DNA of 52,055 nucleotides from Pseudomonadota bacterium (GTDB lineage Bacteria > Pseudomonadota > Gammaproteobacteria > Enterobacterales > Enterobacteriaceae): NCBI GenBank assembly GCA_018261615.1, contig JAGTSE010000040.1:1-52055 (forward strand). The letters run 5' to 3'. Below are positions 15,494-24,447 of this stretch, piece by piece. Every line of letters begins with the position of its first letter. Position 1 is the stretch's first letter. Below the pieces are notes generated by a model that saw only the letters and a list, made by a program, of their open reading frames with translations, ran no database searches and was not told the origin of the DNA. The position numbers and the translations under genes were made by a program.

Positions 15494-16405
15494 TTAGCGC
15501 TGAGCTTCTCCGCCCAAACCTTCCACCAGATTTTGAATCAACGCCGCCAGCTCGCCGGTCATCAGAATAAAATCGGCATCAAAGCGCTGGGCGTAATCTT
15601 CCCGGTCGATATCTTCGTTCTGATCGCGAATTTCGTCGCAAAACTTCAGGCGTTTCACTGAACCGTCGTCGCAAATCATAAACTGGATGCGCTGCTGCCA
15701 GTCGAGCGCCAGCTTGGTCACTACTTTCCCGGCTTCAATGTGTACCGCGATTTCGTCGCTAACCAGATCCTGCTTTTTCGCGCGAATCACGCCGCCATCT
15801 TCCAGCAGCGCTTTCAGTTCTGCTTCGTCCAGCAGTTGGAAACCCTGCGCCACGTTACCGGAACGTACCCACTCGGTCAGCGTCAACTCAATCGGGTTTT
15901 CCAGCGTCAGCGGCACAACCGGCAGCGAACCGAGGCTTTTACGCAGCAGCGCCAGCGTATCTTCTGCTTTTTTGGCGCTGGCGCAGTCAACCATAATTAA
16001 GCCGTTAACGGTGTCGATCCACATCATGGTCTGGCTGAAACGACTAAACGCGCGCGGCAGCAGCGAATGCAGCACTTCATCTTTCAGCGAATCTTTTTCC
16101 GTTTTCTTCAACTTGCGGCCCTGTTCGGCTTCAAGACGGGAGATTTTCGCTTCCAGCGCCTGTTTAACTACTGGCGTCGGCAGAATTTTTTCTTCTTTGC
16201 GGGCGCAGATAATAATCTGACCATTAGCGGTATGGGTCAACGCGTCGCTGTGTGAACCCATCGGTGGAACCCATCCGGTTTTCGCCATATCCTGACTACC
16301 GCATGGAGTAAACGATAGTGGGGCAAGCTGTTTTTCCATCTCGTCTGCTCGCAGCGCCACATCGCGGCTGAGACGGTATACCATTAAATTTTTGAACCAC
16401 AGCAT
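15494..16405 (-). CDS. rdgC: recombination-associated protein RdgC
   Basis: A ring-forming, sequence-independent double-strand DNA-binding protein that restrains RecA and is needed in some recombination-deficient backgrounds. It is 303 residues, the E. coli length, starting MLWFKNLMVYRLSR at ATG 16405. A longer frame to 16465 exists but lacks support. The motif GWVPPMG and a Lys/Glu-rich middle (ISRLEAEQGRKLKKTEKD) are typical. Confidence 0.96.
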   Translation of the reverse strand: MLWFKNLMVYRLSRDVALRADEMEKQLAPLSFTPCGSQDMAKTGWVPPMGSHSDALTHTANGQIIICARKEEKILPTPVVKQALEAKISRLEAEQGRKLKKTEKDSLKDEVLHSLLPRAFSRFSQTMMWIDTVNGLIMVDCASAKKAEDTLALLRKSLGSLPVVPLTLENPIELTLTEWVRSGNVAQGFQLLDEAELKALLEDGGVIRAKKQDLVSDEIAVHIEAGKVVTKLALDWQQRIQFMICDDGSVKRLKFCDEIRDQNEDIDREDYAQRFDADFILMTGELAALIQNLVEGLGGEAQR

Positions 16406-16505
16406 GATTTTTTTCCACGGCCTTGTCGTTAAATGCAGCGGGCATGATAGCGAATTGTTGTCCACCTTGCATTGCTAATGCGTGGTCCAGCATGAGGAGT
16501 TTGAT

Positions 16506-17414
16506 GTGCGTATCGGTATTGATTTAGGTGGTACTAAAACAGAGATTATTGCGCTGGGCGATCGCGGCGAAGAACTTTTTCGTCATCGGCAGGCCACGCC
16601 GCGCGATTATCTGCAAACCATAGAGTTGATTGCGACGCTGGTGGATCTGGCGGAAAAAGAGACCGGCCTGCGGGGAACCGTCGGCATGGGGATCCCCGGC
16701 TCCGTTTCGCCCTATACCGGCGTGGTGAAAAACGCCAACTCCACATGGCTGAACGGGAAACCGTTCGACAAAGATTTAAGCCAGCGATTGCGGCGGGAAG
16801 TGCGGCTGGCCAACGATGCCAACTGTCTGGCGGTGTCCGAAGCGGTGGATGGCGCAGCGGCTGGGGCGCAAACGGTGTTCGCGGTGATCATTGGCACCGG
16901 TTGCGGTTCCGGCGTGGCGATCAACGGACATGTGCATACTGGCGGTAATGGCACGGCAGGCGAGTGGGGGCATAATCCGCTGCCGTGGATGGACGATGAC
17001 GAGCTGCGGTATCGCGCCGAAGTGCCCTGTTACTGCGGCAAGCAAGGCTGCATCGAAACCTTTATCTCCGGCACTGGTTTTGCCACGGATTACCAGCGCT
17101 TAAGCGGTAATGCATTAAAAGGTAATGAGATTATGCATCTGGTCGGCGAGCAGGATGCGATTGCTGAACTGGCGCTCAGCCGCTACGAGCTACGGCTGGC
17201 AAAGTCGCTGGCGCACGTCGTCAATATTCTCGATCCGGATGTGATTGTGCTCGGCGGCGGCATGAGCAATGTCGACAGGCTGTACCAGACCGTTCCTGTT
17301 CTGGTGCGCAACTGGGTGTTTGGCGGCGAATGTGAAACGCCGATCCGCAAAGCGCTGCACGGCGATTCCAGCGGCGTGCGCGGTGCGGCCTGGTTGTGGC
17401 CGCAGGGCGAGTAA
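16506..17414 (+). CDS. mak: fructokinase Mak (ROK family)
   Basis: Phosphorylates fructose, and mannose more weakly, at position 6. It is 302 residues when started at GTG 16506 (VRIGIDLGGTKTE), matching E. coli in length and first residues; GAGGAG lies 7-12 bases upstream. ROK features are the N-terminal DLGGTK phosphate loop, GTGCGSG, EWGHN and the zinc cluster CYCGKQGCIE. In E. coli araJ follows; here only a REP element lies before convergent sbcC. Confidence 0.95.
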   Translation: MRIGIDLGGTKTEIIALGDRGEELFRHRQATPRDYLQTIELIATLVDLAEKETGLRGTVGMGIPGSVSPYTGVVKNANSTWLNGKPFDKDLSQRLRREVRLANDANCLAVSEAVDGAAAGAQTVFAVIIGTGCGSGVAINGHVHTGGNGTAGEWGHNPLPWMDDDELRYRAEVPCYCGKQGCIETFISGTGFATDYQRLSGNALKGNEIMHLVGEQDAIAELALSRYELRLAKSLAHVVNILDPDVIVLGGGMSNVDRLYQTVPVLVRNWVFGGECETPIRKALHGDSSGVRGAAWLWPQGE

Positions 17415-17438
17415 AACCGCAGGCGGAACAGCGGCTTC

Positions 17439-17474
17439 GTAGGCCGGATGGCGGCTTCGCCTTATCCGGCCTAC
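17439..17474. repeat. REP element
   Basis: GTAGGCCGGAT (from 17439) and ATCCGGCCTAC (to 17474) form an imperfect palindrome around GGCGGCTTCGCCTT, the classic enterobacterial REP unit. It sits between convergent mak and sbcC, where araJ would be. Confidence 0.9.
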
Positions 17475-17489
17475 GCAACGGCGCATTAC

Positions 17490-20400
17490 CTATGAAACCG
17501 CATATTTTCCGTCGAGCTTGCTGTAACCCAGTCCGTTGATTTTCTTCACCTTAATCTGTACCGGGATCCGCTCTTTCATCGCTTCGACGTGGCTGATCAC
17601 GCCGATGGTTTTGCCGCTGGCATTCAGTGCATCAAGGGCGTCGAGGGCGGTATCCAGCGTTTCATTGTCAAGCGTACCAAAGCCTTCATCAAGGAACAGC
17701 GAATCGATGCGGGTTTTATGGCTGACCAAATCTGACAACGCCAGCGCAAGCGCAAGGCTGACAAGGAAGCTTTCGCCGCCGGAGAGCGTACGTGTATCGC
17801 GTACCGCATCCGCTTGCCAGGTATCCACCACTTCCAGCTCCAGCGCCTCGCTGGCTTTGCGTTTCAGCAGGTAACGACCATGCAGACGGGTAAGCTGGTT
17901 ATTCGCCAGCCAGACGAGGTTATCCAGCGTTAGTCCCTGCGCGAATTTGCGGAATTTATCTCCCTCTTTCGAGCCGATAAGTGCATTGAGATGACCCCAG
18001 TCGTCATACAGCGCGCTGGCCTGCCCGATCTCCTGCAACACTGCCTGCTGGCGCGTACGGTTATCGGTATCCTGTTTTAACTGCTGGCGAAGTTCACCCT
18101 GGCGGGTAGTGTTTTCACGCAGTTGACGCGAAACTTGTTCCAGCGCCTGCGTGATGCTGTCTGCTGTGGCGTTTTCCTCCAGCCCGGCAGGCAGTTGCGC
18201 CCGATGGGTGGTAACGGCTTGTTCGGCGCTGGCGGACAGCGCCTGTTTCTGCTGGCAATCGGCGTCGAGCCTCTGGCGCAATTGCTCCAGCCGCTGGTGT
18301 TCGTCATCGGAAAGCAGCGCGCTGAGGAACGCGTGTTTATCAGCAAATACGCTGTTTTCCAGTGCCGCAAGGAACTGTTTCTCCAGCGCCCCGGCCGTTT
18401 CGCTCTCCTGCGCCAGTTGCTGGTGCAGGGTTTGCCATTGGCTTCGCAGCGACACGCAGTCATCATGTACCTGTCGCCACCCCTCCAGTGCCACGTTTTG
18501 CGCTTCGGCGGGCGTTTCGTCTATGGGTAGCGTATCGAGGATGGGCGTAAGCAGTGCGATCTGCTCTTGCAGCGCGGTCTGCTGTTGCTGCTGCTGTTGC
18601 CATTGTTCCGCTTCCTGCGCGCGCACCGCCAGCCATGCGGCTTCTTCGCCTTCCGGCGGCAGAGTCAGATCCAGTTGTTGCAGCGACGCAGCTAACGTGT
18701 CGCGGCGGGTGGTGACTGCCTGCTGGTATTGTTTGCTCTGCTGTTGCAGTTCATTGATTTTAAAAAGTAATGTCTGACGCTGGTTGAGCAGATAGAGCTG
18801 ATGTTCATACGCATCCTGCGCGCTTTGCCAACTGGTCAATTCGCGGTGCGGATCCAGCGTGGCGTTCAACTTCTCGCACAGCGCGGCCCACTCCTGCATT
18901 CCCGTTTGTTCATCTTGCTGGAGCGAGCGGACTTCGCGCTCGTCTTTTTCATAGCGCTCGGCTAAGCCTTTCAGCCGCTCGCCCAGCGCCACACCCTCTT
19001 CTTTTACCTTTTGCACTTCGTCAAACAGCACCTGACGGCGAGCCTGGTTCATTCCCGGCTCAATCGTCTGGTAATGCGCTACCGCCGGATGTTCGGTGGC
19101 GCCGCACAGCGGACAGGGCTGGCCCGCTTGCAGGCGCACGCGCTCGTTCTCCAGACTTTTGATGGTATTTTCCAGCTCGCAGATGGTGGTGACTTCCGTA
19201 AGCAACTGGTTCTTTTCTTTATATAACGTGCGCTTACGTTCCCGCTCTGCATTGAGCTTTTCCTGCTCGGCTTGCAGATCCAGCAGGCTTTGCTGGCGCA
19301 GGCTCAGCTGTTTACGCAGCGGGGCGAAGCGGGCGTGCAGGGCTGCGAGCTGCTGGCGTAGTGGGCGCTGCTGTGCGCACTGCGCCATTGCTGCATCCGT
19401 CTCTTCCGCCGTCAGTTCCAGCGTGGATTCCGGCAGCGTGCGTAATTTCTGCTGATGTGTCAGTTCGCGTTGTTGCAGGTTTTGCCACTGCTTTTTCTCC
19501 TCTTCCAGCTGGTTAAACAGCACGCGCCAGCCGGTCAGTTCGCTGTGCCAGCGCTGAAAGCGGGCATGTTCGCTCAGCCAGCTTGCAACCGTTTTTTGAC
19601 GGCTCAACAGGGTTGCATGCTGCTTGACGGCGGTTGCGCGGATACATGCGCGCTGTAACAGGCTGGCATGTAAGCGAGTATTTACTTCCTCACTCTGGCT
19701 GCGGGTGCGGGCCAGCGCTTTATGTTGTTCTTCAAGACGCTCCCACAGCGGACGTAATTGCAGCGCTGGTTGCGCGAGGGCAAGCCGCGCCAGTTGAGGC
19801 TGGGCGGCAGCCAGCGCCTGCTGCGCCTGCAACTGTGCGGCCTGTGCCCGTCCGAGCGCGGCACGTAGTTCGGCTTCGCGGTTCAGCCATTGCGCCTGCG
19901 CCTGCGCGGTTTGTTGCCCGGTCTGCAGCGTTTTTTCTTCGTCAGTAAGCGCCTGCAAACCTGTATTCAATTGCTGGCGCTGTTCATCGTTGAGCAATAT
20001 CACGCCTTCCGCCTGCGCCTGTAGCTGTTCCAACCGGGTTTTGGCTGCTTTATGTTTCTCAAACACCATGGCTGAAATCTGGCCATAGATTTCCGTGCCG
20101 GTCAGCTCTTCCAGTAGCTCGGCGCGTTCGCGCGGTTTGGCATTGAGGAAGGCGGCAAATTGCCCCTGTGATAGCAGCATTGAGCGGGTAAAGCGGCCGT
20201 AGTCCAGCCCGGTTAATGAGGCGGTGAGATCGAGTTTATCTTTGACTTTATCGGCGAGGATTTTGCCGTCGGCGCAGGTCGCCAGCTCGACGCGCGGCGC
20301 TTGTAGGTTGCCCTCTGCCTGACCGCGTGCGCGGCTCTGACTCCAGAAGGCGCGGTAAGCGATGCCTTTTACTTCAAATTCCACTTCCGCAAGGCACTCG

Positions 20401-20630
20401 GCGGTATCGCGGGTCATTAGGTCGTTTTGCGATTGTGACAGGGTGCTGAGACGCGGTGTTTCGTGGTACAGCGCCAGACAGATGGCGTCGAGCAGGGTGG
20501 TTTTCCCTGCGCCCGTCGCGCCGGTAATGGCGAACAAACCGTTGCTGGCGAACGGCTCTTCGGTAAAGTCAATTTTCCATTCGCCTTTCAGCGAGTTGAG
20601 GTTTTTTAACCGCAAGCTGAGGATCTTCAT
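17490..20630 (-). CDS. sbcC: exonuclease subunit SbcC
   Basis: The Rad50-like ATPase of the SbcCD nuclease, which opens hairpins and cleaves palindromes and protein-blocked ends. It is 1046 residues against 1048 in E. coli. The Walker A motif GATGAGKT is at 37-44, long coiled coils (about 180-480 and 530-850, Gln/Leu rich) flank the zinc hook CPLC near residue 506, and the C-terminal signature LSGGES and Walker B LFLDEGFGTLD follow. Its ATG overlaps the sbcD stop by 4 bases, indicating translational coupling. Confidence 0.97.
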   Translation of the reverse strand: MKILSLRLKNLNSLKGEWKIDFTEEPFASNGLFAITGATGAGKTTLLDAICLALYHETPRLSTLSQSQNDLMTRDTAECLAEVEFEVKGIAYRAFWSQSRARGQAEGNLQAPRVELATCADGKILADKVKDKLDLTASLTGLDYGRFTRSMLLSQGQFAAFLNAKPRERAELLEELTGTEIYGQISAMVFEKHKAAKTRLEQLQAQAEGVILLNDEQRQQLNTGLQALTDEEKTLQTGQQTAQAQAQWLNREAELRAALGRAQAAQLQAQQALAAAQPQLARLALAQPALQLRPLWERLEEQHKALARTRSQSEEVNTRLHASLLQRACIRATAVKQHATLLSRQKTVASWLSEHARFQRWHSELTGWRVLFNQLEEEKKQWQNLQQRELTHQQKLRTLPESTLELTAEETDAAMAQCAQQRPLRQQLAALHARFAPLRKQLSLRQQSLLDLQAEQEKLNAERERKRTLYKEKNQLLTEVTTICELENTIKSLENERVRLQAGQPCPLCGATEHPAVAHYQTIEPGMNQARRQVLFDEVQKVKEEGVALGERLKGLAERYEKDEREVRSLQQDEQTGMQEWAALCEKLNATLDPHRELTSWQSAQDAYEHQLYLLNQRQTLLFKINELQQQSKQYQQAVTTRRDTLAASLQQLDLTLPPEGEEAAWLAVRAQEAEQWQQQQQQQTALQEQIALLTPILDTLPIDETPAEAQNVALEGWRQVHDDCVSLRSQWQTLHQQLAQESETAGALEKQFLAALENSVFADKHAFLSALLSDDEHQRLEQLRQRLDADCQQKQALSASAEQAVTTHRAQLPAGLEENATADSITQALEQVSRQLRENTTRQGELRQQLKQDTDNRTRQQAVLQEIGQASALYDDWGHLNALIGSKEGDKFRKFAQGLTLDNLVWLANNQLTRLHGRYLLKRKASEALELEVVDTWQADAVRDTRTLSGGESFLVSLALALALSDLVSHKTRIDSLFLDEGFGTLDNETLDTALDALDALNASGKTIGVISHVEAMKERIPVQIKVKKINGLGYSKLDGKYAVS

Positions 20631-21829
20631 ACCTCTTTCTCCGCATCCAGCGCCTGGCGCGCTTCACTGAACAGTGCTTGCAGGCGCGCTGTTTGCATCT
20701 CATCGATCTCTTCCTGCGCGAGGCGGCGGGCGAAGACCTCTTCAACTTTCAATTCGCTGAGCGTTTCCCGCAGCTCACCGGCGAGGATCCGTTCCCGTTG
20801 TTCGCGGCTGCGGCGCACCAGCAGCACTTCGACGGGCAAATCTTCGGTAACTTGCTGAATTTTGCGCTGCATATCAGCCAGATATTCGTGGCTTTCAATT
20901 TCAATATCCAGCCAGACTGGCGTGTCGGCGGGTGCATCGCGCCACTGCTCAAGCTGGCGGCAAATATCGGCGAAGTTGCCTTTGATTACTGCCAACGGCT
21001 GCGTGACAGGAACGTCGAGCGCGGTAACTTCCGCCAGCTTGCCGTTGCTGAACGTTACCAGATTGACGCTTTTACTCTTCCCGGTCTCATCAAAGCTCAA
21101 CGGGATCGGTGAACCACAGTAGCGAATGTGCTGCTGGCCGCCAATTTTCTGCGCGCGGTGAATATGTCCAAGTGCGATATAGTCTGCTGGCGGGAAGTTC
21201 TCCGCCGGAAAGGCATCCAGCGTGCCGATATAGATGTCCCGCACGGCGTCACTTTTGCTGGCGCCGACGGTGGTCAAATGGCCGCTGGCGATAATCGGCA
21301 GCACTTGCTCGCCGCGCAGAATGCAGGCAGCGTCATACTGCTTCTGGTAGTAATCGGTAATGGCCGCCAGCAGATGTTGCTGTTTTTCCTGCCCTGATAA
21401 TCCGGCCTGGCTGATGACCATGTCACGCGGGCGTAAAAACGGAACCGGACAGAAAACAGCGCCGGGCGTACCATCGCGGCGATTGAGCCAGAATGGCGCG
21501 GCACCGGCGCTGGCGACCACGGTGGTTTTCAGGTAAGCGAGGATCTCTTTCGATTCGTTCAGCGTCGCCACGGAATCATGGTTGCCCGCCAGCACCACTA
21601 ACTGGCAGCCGGTTTGCTGGAGTTTCACCACAAAGCGGTTATATAACTCGCGGGCATAACTGGGTGGAGAACCAGTATCAAAGATGTCGCCTGCGACAAT
21701 AATGGCGTCCACCTGGTGCTGTTCTGCCGCATTCAGCAGCCAGTCGAGAAAGGCGTCATGTTCTGCAGCGCGACTTTTACTGTAAAAGTTCTGACCCAAA
21801 TGCCAGTCTGAAGTGTGAATAATGCGCAT
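20627..21829 (-). CDS. sbcD: exonuclease subunit SbcD
   Basis: The Mre11-like manganese nuclease partner of SbcC. It is 400 residues, as in E. coli. The phosphoesterase motifs occur in order: SDWHLGQ (D8, H10), GDIFDTG, AGNHDS, SGHLTT and ALGHIHRAQ. It heads the sbcDC operon and is divergent from phoB, with a 201-base shared control region. Confidence 0.97.
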   Translation of the reverse strand: MRIIHTSDWHLGQNFYSKSRAAEHDAFLDWLLNAAEQHQVDAIIVAGDIFDTGSPPSYARELYNRFVVKLQQTGCQLVVLAGNHDSVATLNESKEILAYLKTTVVASAGAAPFWLNRRDGTPGAVFCPVPFLRPRDMVISQAGLSGQEKQQHLLAAITDYYQKQYDAACILRGEQVLPIIASGHLTTVGASKSDAVRDIYIGTLDAFPAENFPPADYIALGHIHRAQKIGGQQHIRYCGSPIPLSFDETGKSKSVNLVTFSNGKLAEVTALDVPVTQPLAVIKGNFADICRQLEQWRDAPADTPVWLDIEIESHEYLADMQRKIQQVTEDLPVEVLLVRRSREQRERILAGELRETLSELKVEEVFARRLAQEEIDEMQTARLQALFSEARQALDAEKEV

Positions 21830-21949
21830 AGCGATTCCGTGGCGAAAATGGATAAACGCGATTATAACATTCAGGGTGTTAGAGGCATTAACTGCGTGAA
21901 TTATTCACGCTGTCATAATGTTGCGGACAGGGTCATCTGGCGGTCATGT

Positions 21950-21978
21950 TATTCATAAATCTGTCATAAAACTGACGC
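21950..21978 (+). promoter_or_regulatory. Pho box of phoB
   Basis: CTGTCAT AAAA CTGACGC at 21961-21978 is two PhoB heptamers with a 4-base spacer. A weaker third repeat, TATTCAT, lies 11 bases upstream (21950-21956). TAATGG follows as a likely -10. This matches the autoregulated E. coli phoB promoter closely. Confidence 0.9.
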
Positions 21979-22030
21979 ATAATGGCGCCGCTATACAAAT
22001 TGACGACTTATATGAGAAAACAGGCGAATT

Positions 22031-22720
22031 ATGGCGAGACGAATTCTGGTCGTTGAAGATGAAGCACCAATCCGTGAAATGGTGTGCTTTGTGCTCGAGC
22101 AAAATGGATTTCAACCGATAGAAGCTGAGGATTATGACAGCGCGGTGAATCAACTTAATGAACCCTGGCCAGACCTGGTTTTACTGGACTGGATGTTGCC
22201 TGGTGGTTCCGGTATTCAGTTTATTAAGCATCTGAAACGCGAGGCCATGACCCGCGATATTCCGGTGATGATGCTGACAGCGCGTGGCGAAGAGGAAGAT
22301 CGTGTGCGCGGTCTGGAAACCGGGGCGGACGATTACATTACCAAACCCTTCTCGCCGAAAGAGTTGGTTGCCCGCATTAAAGCGGTGATGCGCCGTATTT
22401 CGCCGATGGCGGTGGAAGAAGTGATTGAAATGCAGGGGTTAAGCCTCGATCCCTCTTCGCATCGCGTGATGACCGGCGAAAATCCGCTGGATATGGGGCC
22501 GACAGAGTTTAAACTCTTACACTTCTTTATGACCCACCCGGAACGTGTGTATAGTCGTGAACAACTGCTGAACCATGTCTGGGGAACCAATGTTTACGTC
22601 GAAGACAGAACGGTTGATGTCCATATTCGCCGCCTGCGCAAAGCGCTGGAACACAGCGGTCACGATCGTATGGTGCAAACAGTGCGCGGTACGGGATATC
22701 GTTTTTCGACCCGTTTCTGA
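22031..22720 (+). CDS. phoB: phosphate regulon response regulator PhoB
   Basis: 229 residues, the E. coli length. The receiver domain has acidic pocket D10/E11, phosphorylation site D53 (LLDWMLPG) and the KPFS lysine near 105. The C-terminal winged helix (about 130-229) carries the recognition region and RTVDVHIRRLRKAL. When phosphorylated by PhoR it activates Pho box promoters, including its own. phoR follows after 21 bases. Confidence 0.98.
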   Translation: MARRILVVEDEAPIREMVCFVLEQNGFQPIEAEDYDSAVNQLNEPWPDLVLLDWMLPGGSGIQFIKHLKREAMTRDIPVMMLTARGEEEDRVRGLETGADDYITKPFSPKELVARIKAVMRRISPMAVEEVIEMQGLSLDPSSHRVMTGENPLDMGPTEFKLLHFFMTHPERVYSREQLLNHVWGTNVYVEDRTVDVHIRRLRKALEHSGHDRMVQTVRGTGYRFSTRF

Positions 22721-22741
22721 AATTTGACAGGAGTGTGACGC

Positions 22742-24040
22742 GTGCTGGAACGGCTGTCATGGAAAAGGCTGGTGCTGGAGCTCCTCCTTTGTTGTCTACC
22801 TGCTTTTATACTCGGCGCGATTTTTGGTTACCTGCCCTGGTTTTTATTAGCCGCGGTAACCGGGCTGCTGATCTGGCATTTCTGGAATTTACTGCGCCTC
22901 TCCTGGTGGTTGTGGGTCGATAAAAGTATGACTCCACCGCCCGGCACTGGAAGCTGGGAGCCACTGTTATACGGGCTGCACCAGATGCAGATGCGTAATA
23001 AAAAGCGGCGGCGCGAACTGGGCAATCTCATCAAACGCTTTCGCAGCGGTGCAGAATCGCTGCCGGATGCGGTGATCCTCGCTACCGAAGACGGGGCAAT
23101 TTTCTGGTGTAACGGCCTGGCGCAACAGCTGCTGGGGCTGCGCTGGCCGGATGATAATGGGCAGAATATCCTGAACCTTCTGCGCTACCCCGAATTCACT
23201 CAGTATCTTAAAAAACAAGAATTTACCCGGCCACTAAATCTGGTACTGAACAGCGGGCGCCACCTGGAGATCCGTGTGATGCCTTACAGCGAACAGCAAT
23301 TGCTGTTGGTGGCGCGTGATGTTACGCAGATGCACCAACTGGAAGGCGCGCGGCGTAACTTTTTCGCTAACGTCAGCCATGAGCTGCGCACGCCTTTGAC
23401 GGTGCTGCAAGGTTACCTGGAGATGATGCAGGAGCAGACGCTGGAAGGCGTGCCGCGCGAAAAAGCGCTGCATACCATGCGTGAGCAAACATCGCGAATG
23501 GAAGGACTGGTACGCCAGTTGCTGACGCTGTCGAAGATTGAAGCGGCGCCGACGCTGCCGCCCAATGAGACCATCGATGTGCCTATGATGCTGCGCGTGG
23601 TTGAACGAGAAGCGCAGACGCTCAGCCAGGGAAAGCACAACCTGGAGTTTGAGGTCGATAACACCTTAAAAGTGCTCGGTAATGAGGAGCAATTGCGCAG
23701 CGCCATCTCCAACCTGGTGTATAACGCGGTGAATCATACGCCCGCCGGAACGCACATTATTGTGCGCTGGCAGCATGTGCCGCAGGGGGCGGAATTCTGC
23801 GTTGAGGATAATGGCCCGGGCATTGCCGCCGAACATATTCCGCGTCTGACCGAGCGTTTTTACCGCGTCGATAAAGCCCGTTCCCGGCAAACCGGCGGGA
23901 GCGGCCTTGGGCTGGCGATCGTTAAACATGCCGTCAACCATCACGAAAGCCGCCTTGATATTGAGAGTACGCCCGGCAAAGGGACACGCTTTAGCTTTGT
24001 TCTGCCGGAATGTCTGGTTGCCAAAACGCCTGCTGCCTGA
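22742..24040 (+). CDS. phoR: phosphate regulon sensor histidine kinase PhoR
   Basis: 432 residues. Two N-terminal membrane segments (about 10-30 and 32-58) lie close together with no real periplasmic domain, as expected for PhoR, which senses through PstSCAB/PhoU. A PAS domain spans about 100-190, H213 lies in NVSHELRTP, and the ATPase domain has NLVYNAVNHTP, DNGPGI and GGSGLGLAI. It starts with GTG at 22742, 21 bases after phoB. Confidence 0.97.
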   Translation: MLERLSWKRLVLELLLCCLPAFILGAIFGYLPWFLLAAVTGLLIWHFWNLLRLSWWLWVDKSMTPPPGTGSWEPLLYGLHQMQMRNKKRRRELGNLIKRFRSGAESLPDAVILATEDGAIFWCNGLAQQLLGLRWPDDNGQNILNLLRYPEFTQYLKKQEFTRPLNLVLNSGRHLEIRVMPYSEQQLLLVARDVTQMHQLEGARRNFFANVSHELRTPLTVLQGYLEMMQEQTLEGVPREKALHTMREQTSRMEGLVRQLLTLSKIEAAPTLPPNETIDVPMMLRVVEREAQTLSQGKHNLEFEVDNTLKVLGNEEQLRSAISNLVYNAVNHTPAGTHIIVRWQHVPQGAEFCVEDNGPGIAAEHIPRLTERFYRVDKARSRQTGGSGLGLAIVKHAVNHHESRLDIESTPGKGTRFSFVLPECLVAKTPAA

Positions 24041-24447
24041 AGCCTCTGTCAGCTTATCTTTCCAGCGGTCTGTAAACACAGGCCGCAATTTCCTGCTGTT
24101 TCGCCGCGATGAAACCTATTTTTGTACGCGTGATGCTTTTTTGTTCGCATGATCAGCCATGTGTTTTTCTTATAAATGGAGTATTAGACTGGGTATTTAT
24201 CTTGATCCAGCATATCCATCTGGTTTTGCGATTCCATCTTGTCTTTAAACGTTATAAGCGTTTAAATTGCGCCCCTGACATTGTCAGACCGACTATGTTT
24301 ACGTGGTAAATCGAAAAACTATACTACGCCACGTTGCGTATTAAGCATTTCCCGCTGATATCTCACGGTTTATACGCGTTATTGTTCGGCAGGGAAGGCG
24401 AAAAATTCACCATTATTTACGACACCACATCCACGGGCAGTAAACTT
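24041..24447 (+). promoter_or_regulatory. 407-base phoR-brnQ spacer with promoter and two palindromes
   Basis: No gene is seen. A promoter fits at TTTACG (24298-24303), a 16-base spacer and TATACT (24320-24325), which gives a brnQ leader over 100 bases long. Just upstream lie TTTAAACG/CGTTTAAA with 7 bases between (24244-24266, perfect 8-base arms) and CTGACA-T-TGTCAG (24275-24287). These look like operators; no regulator can be assigned. Confidence 0.5.

Noticed and set aside
18151..18777. Long rightward Ser/Cys-rich frame inside sbcC
   Set aside because: It arises from the Gln/Leu codon bias of the SbcC coiled coil on the other strand.
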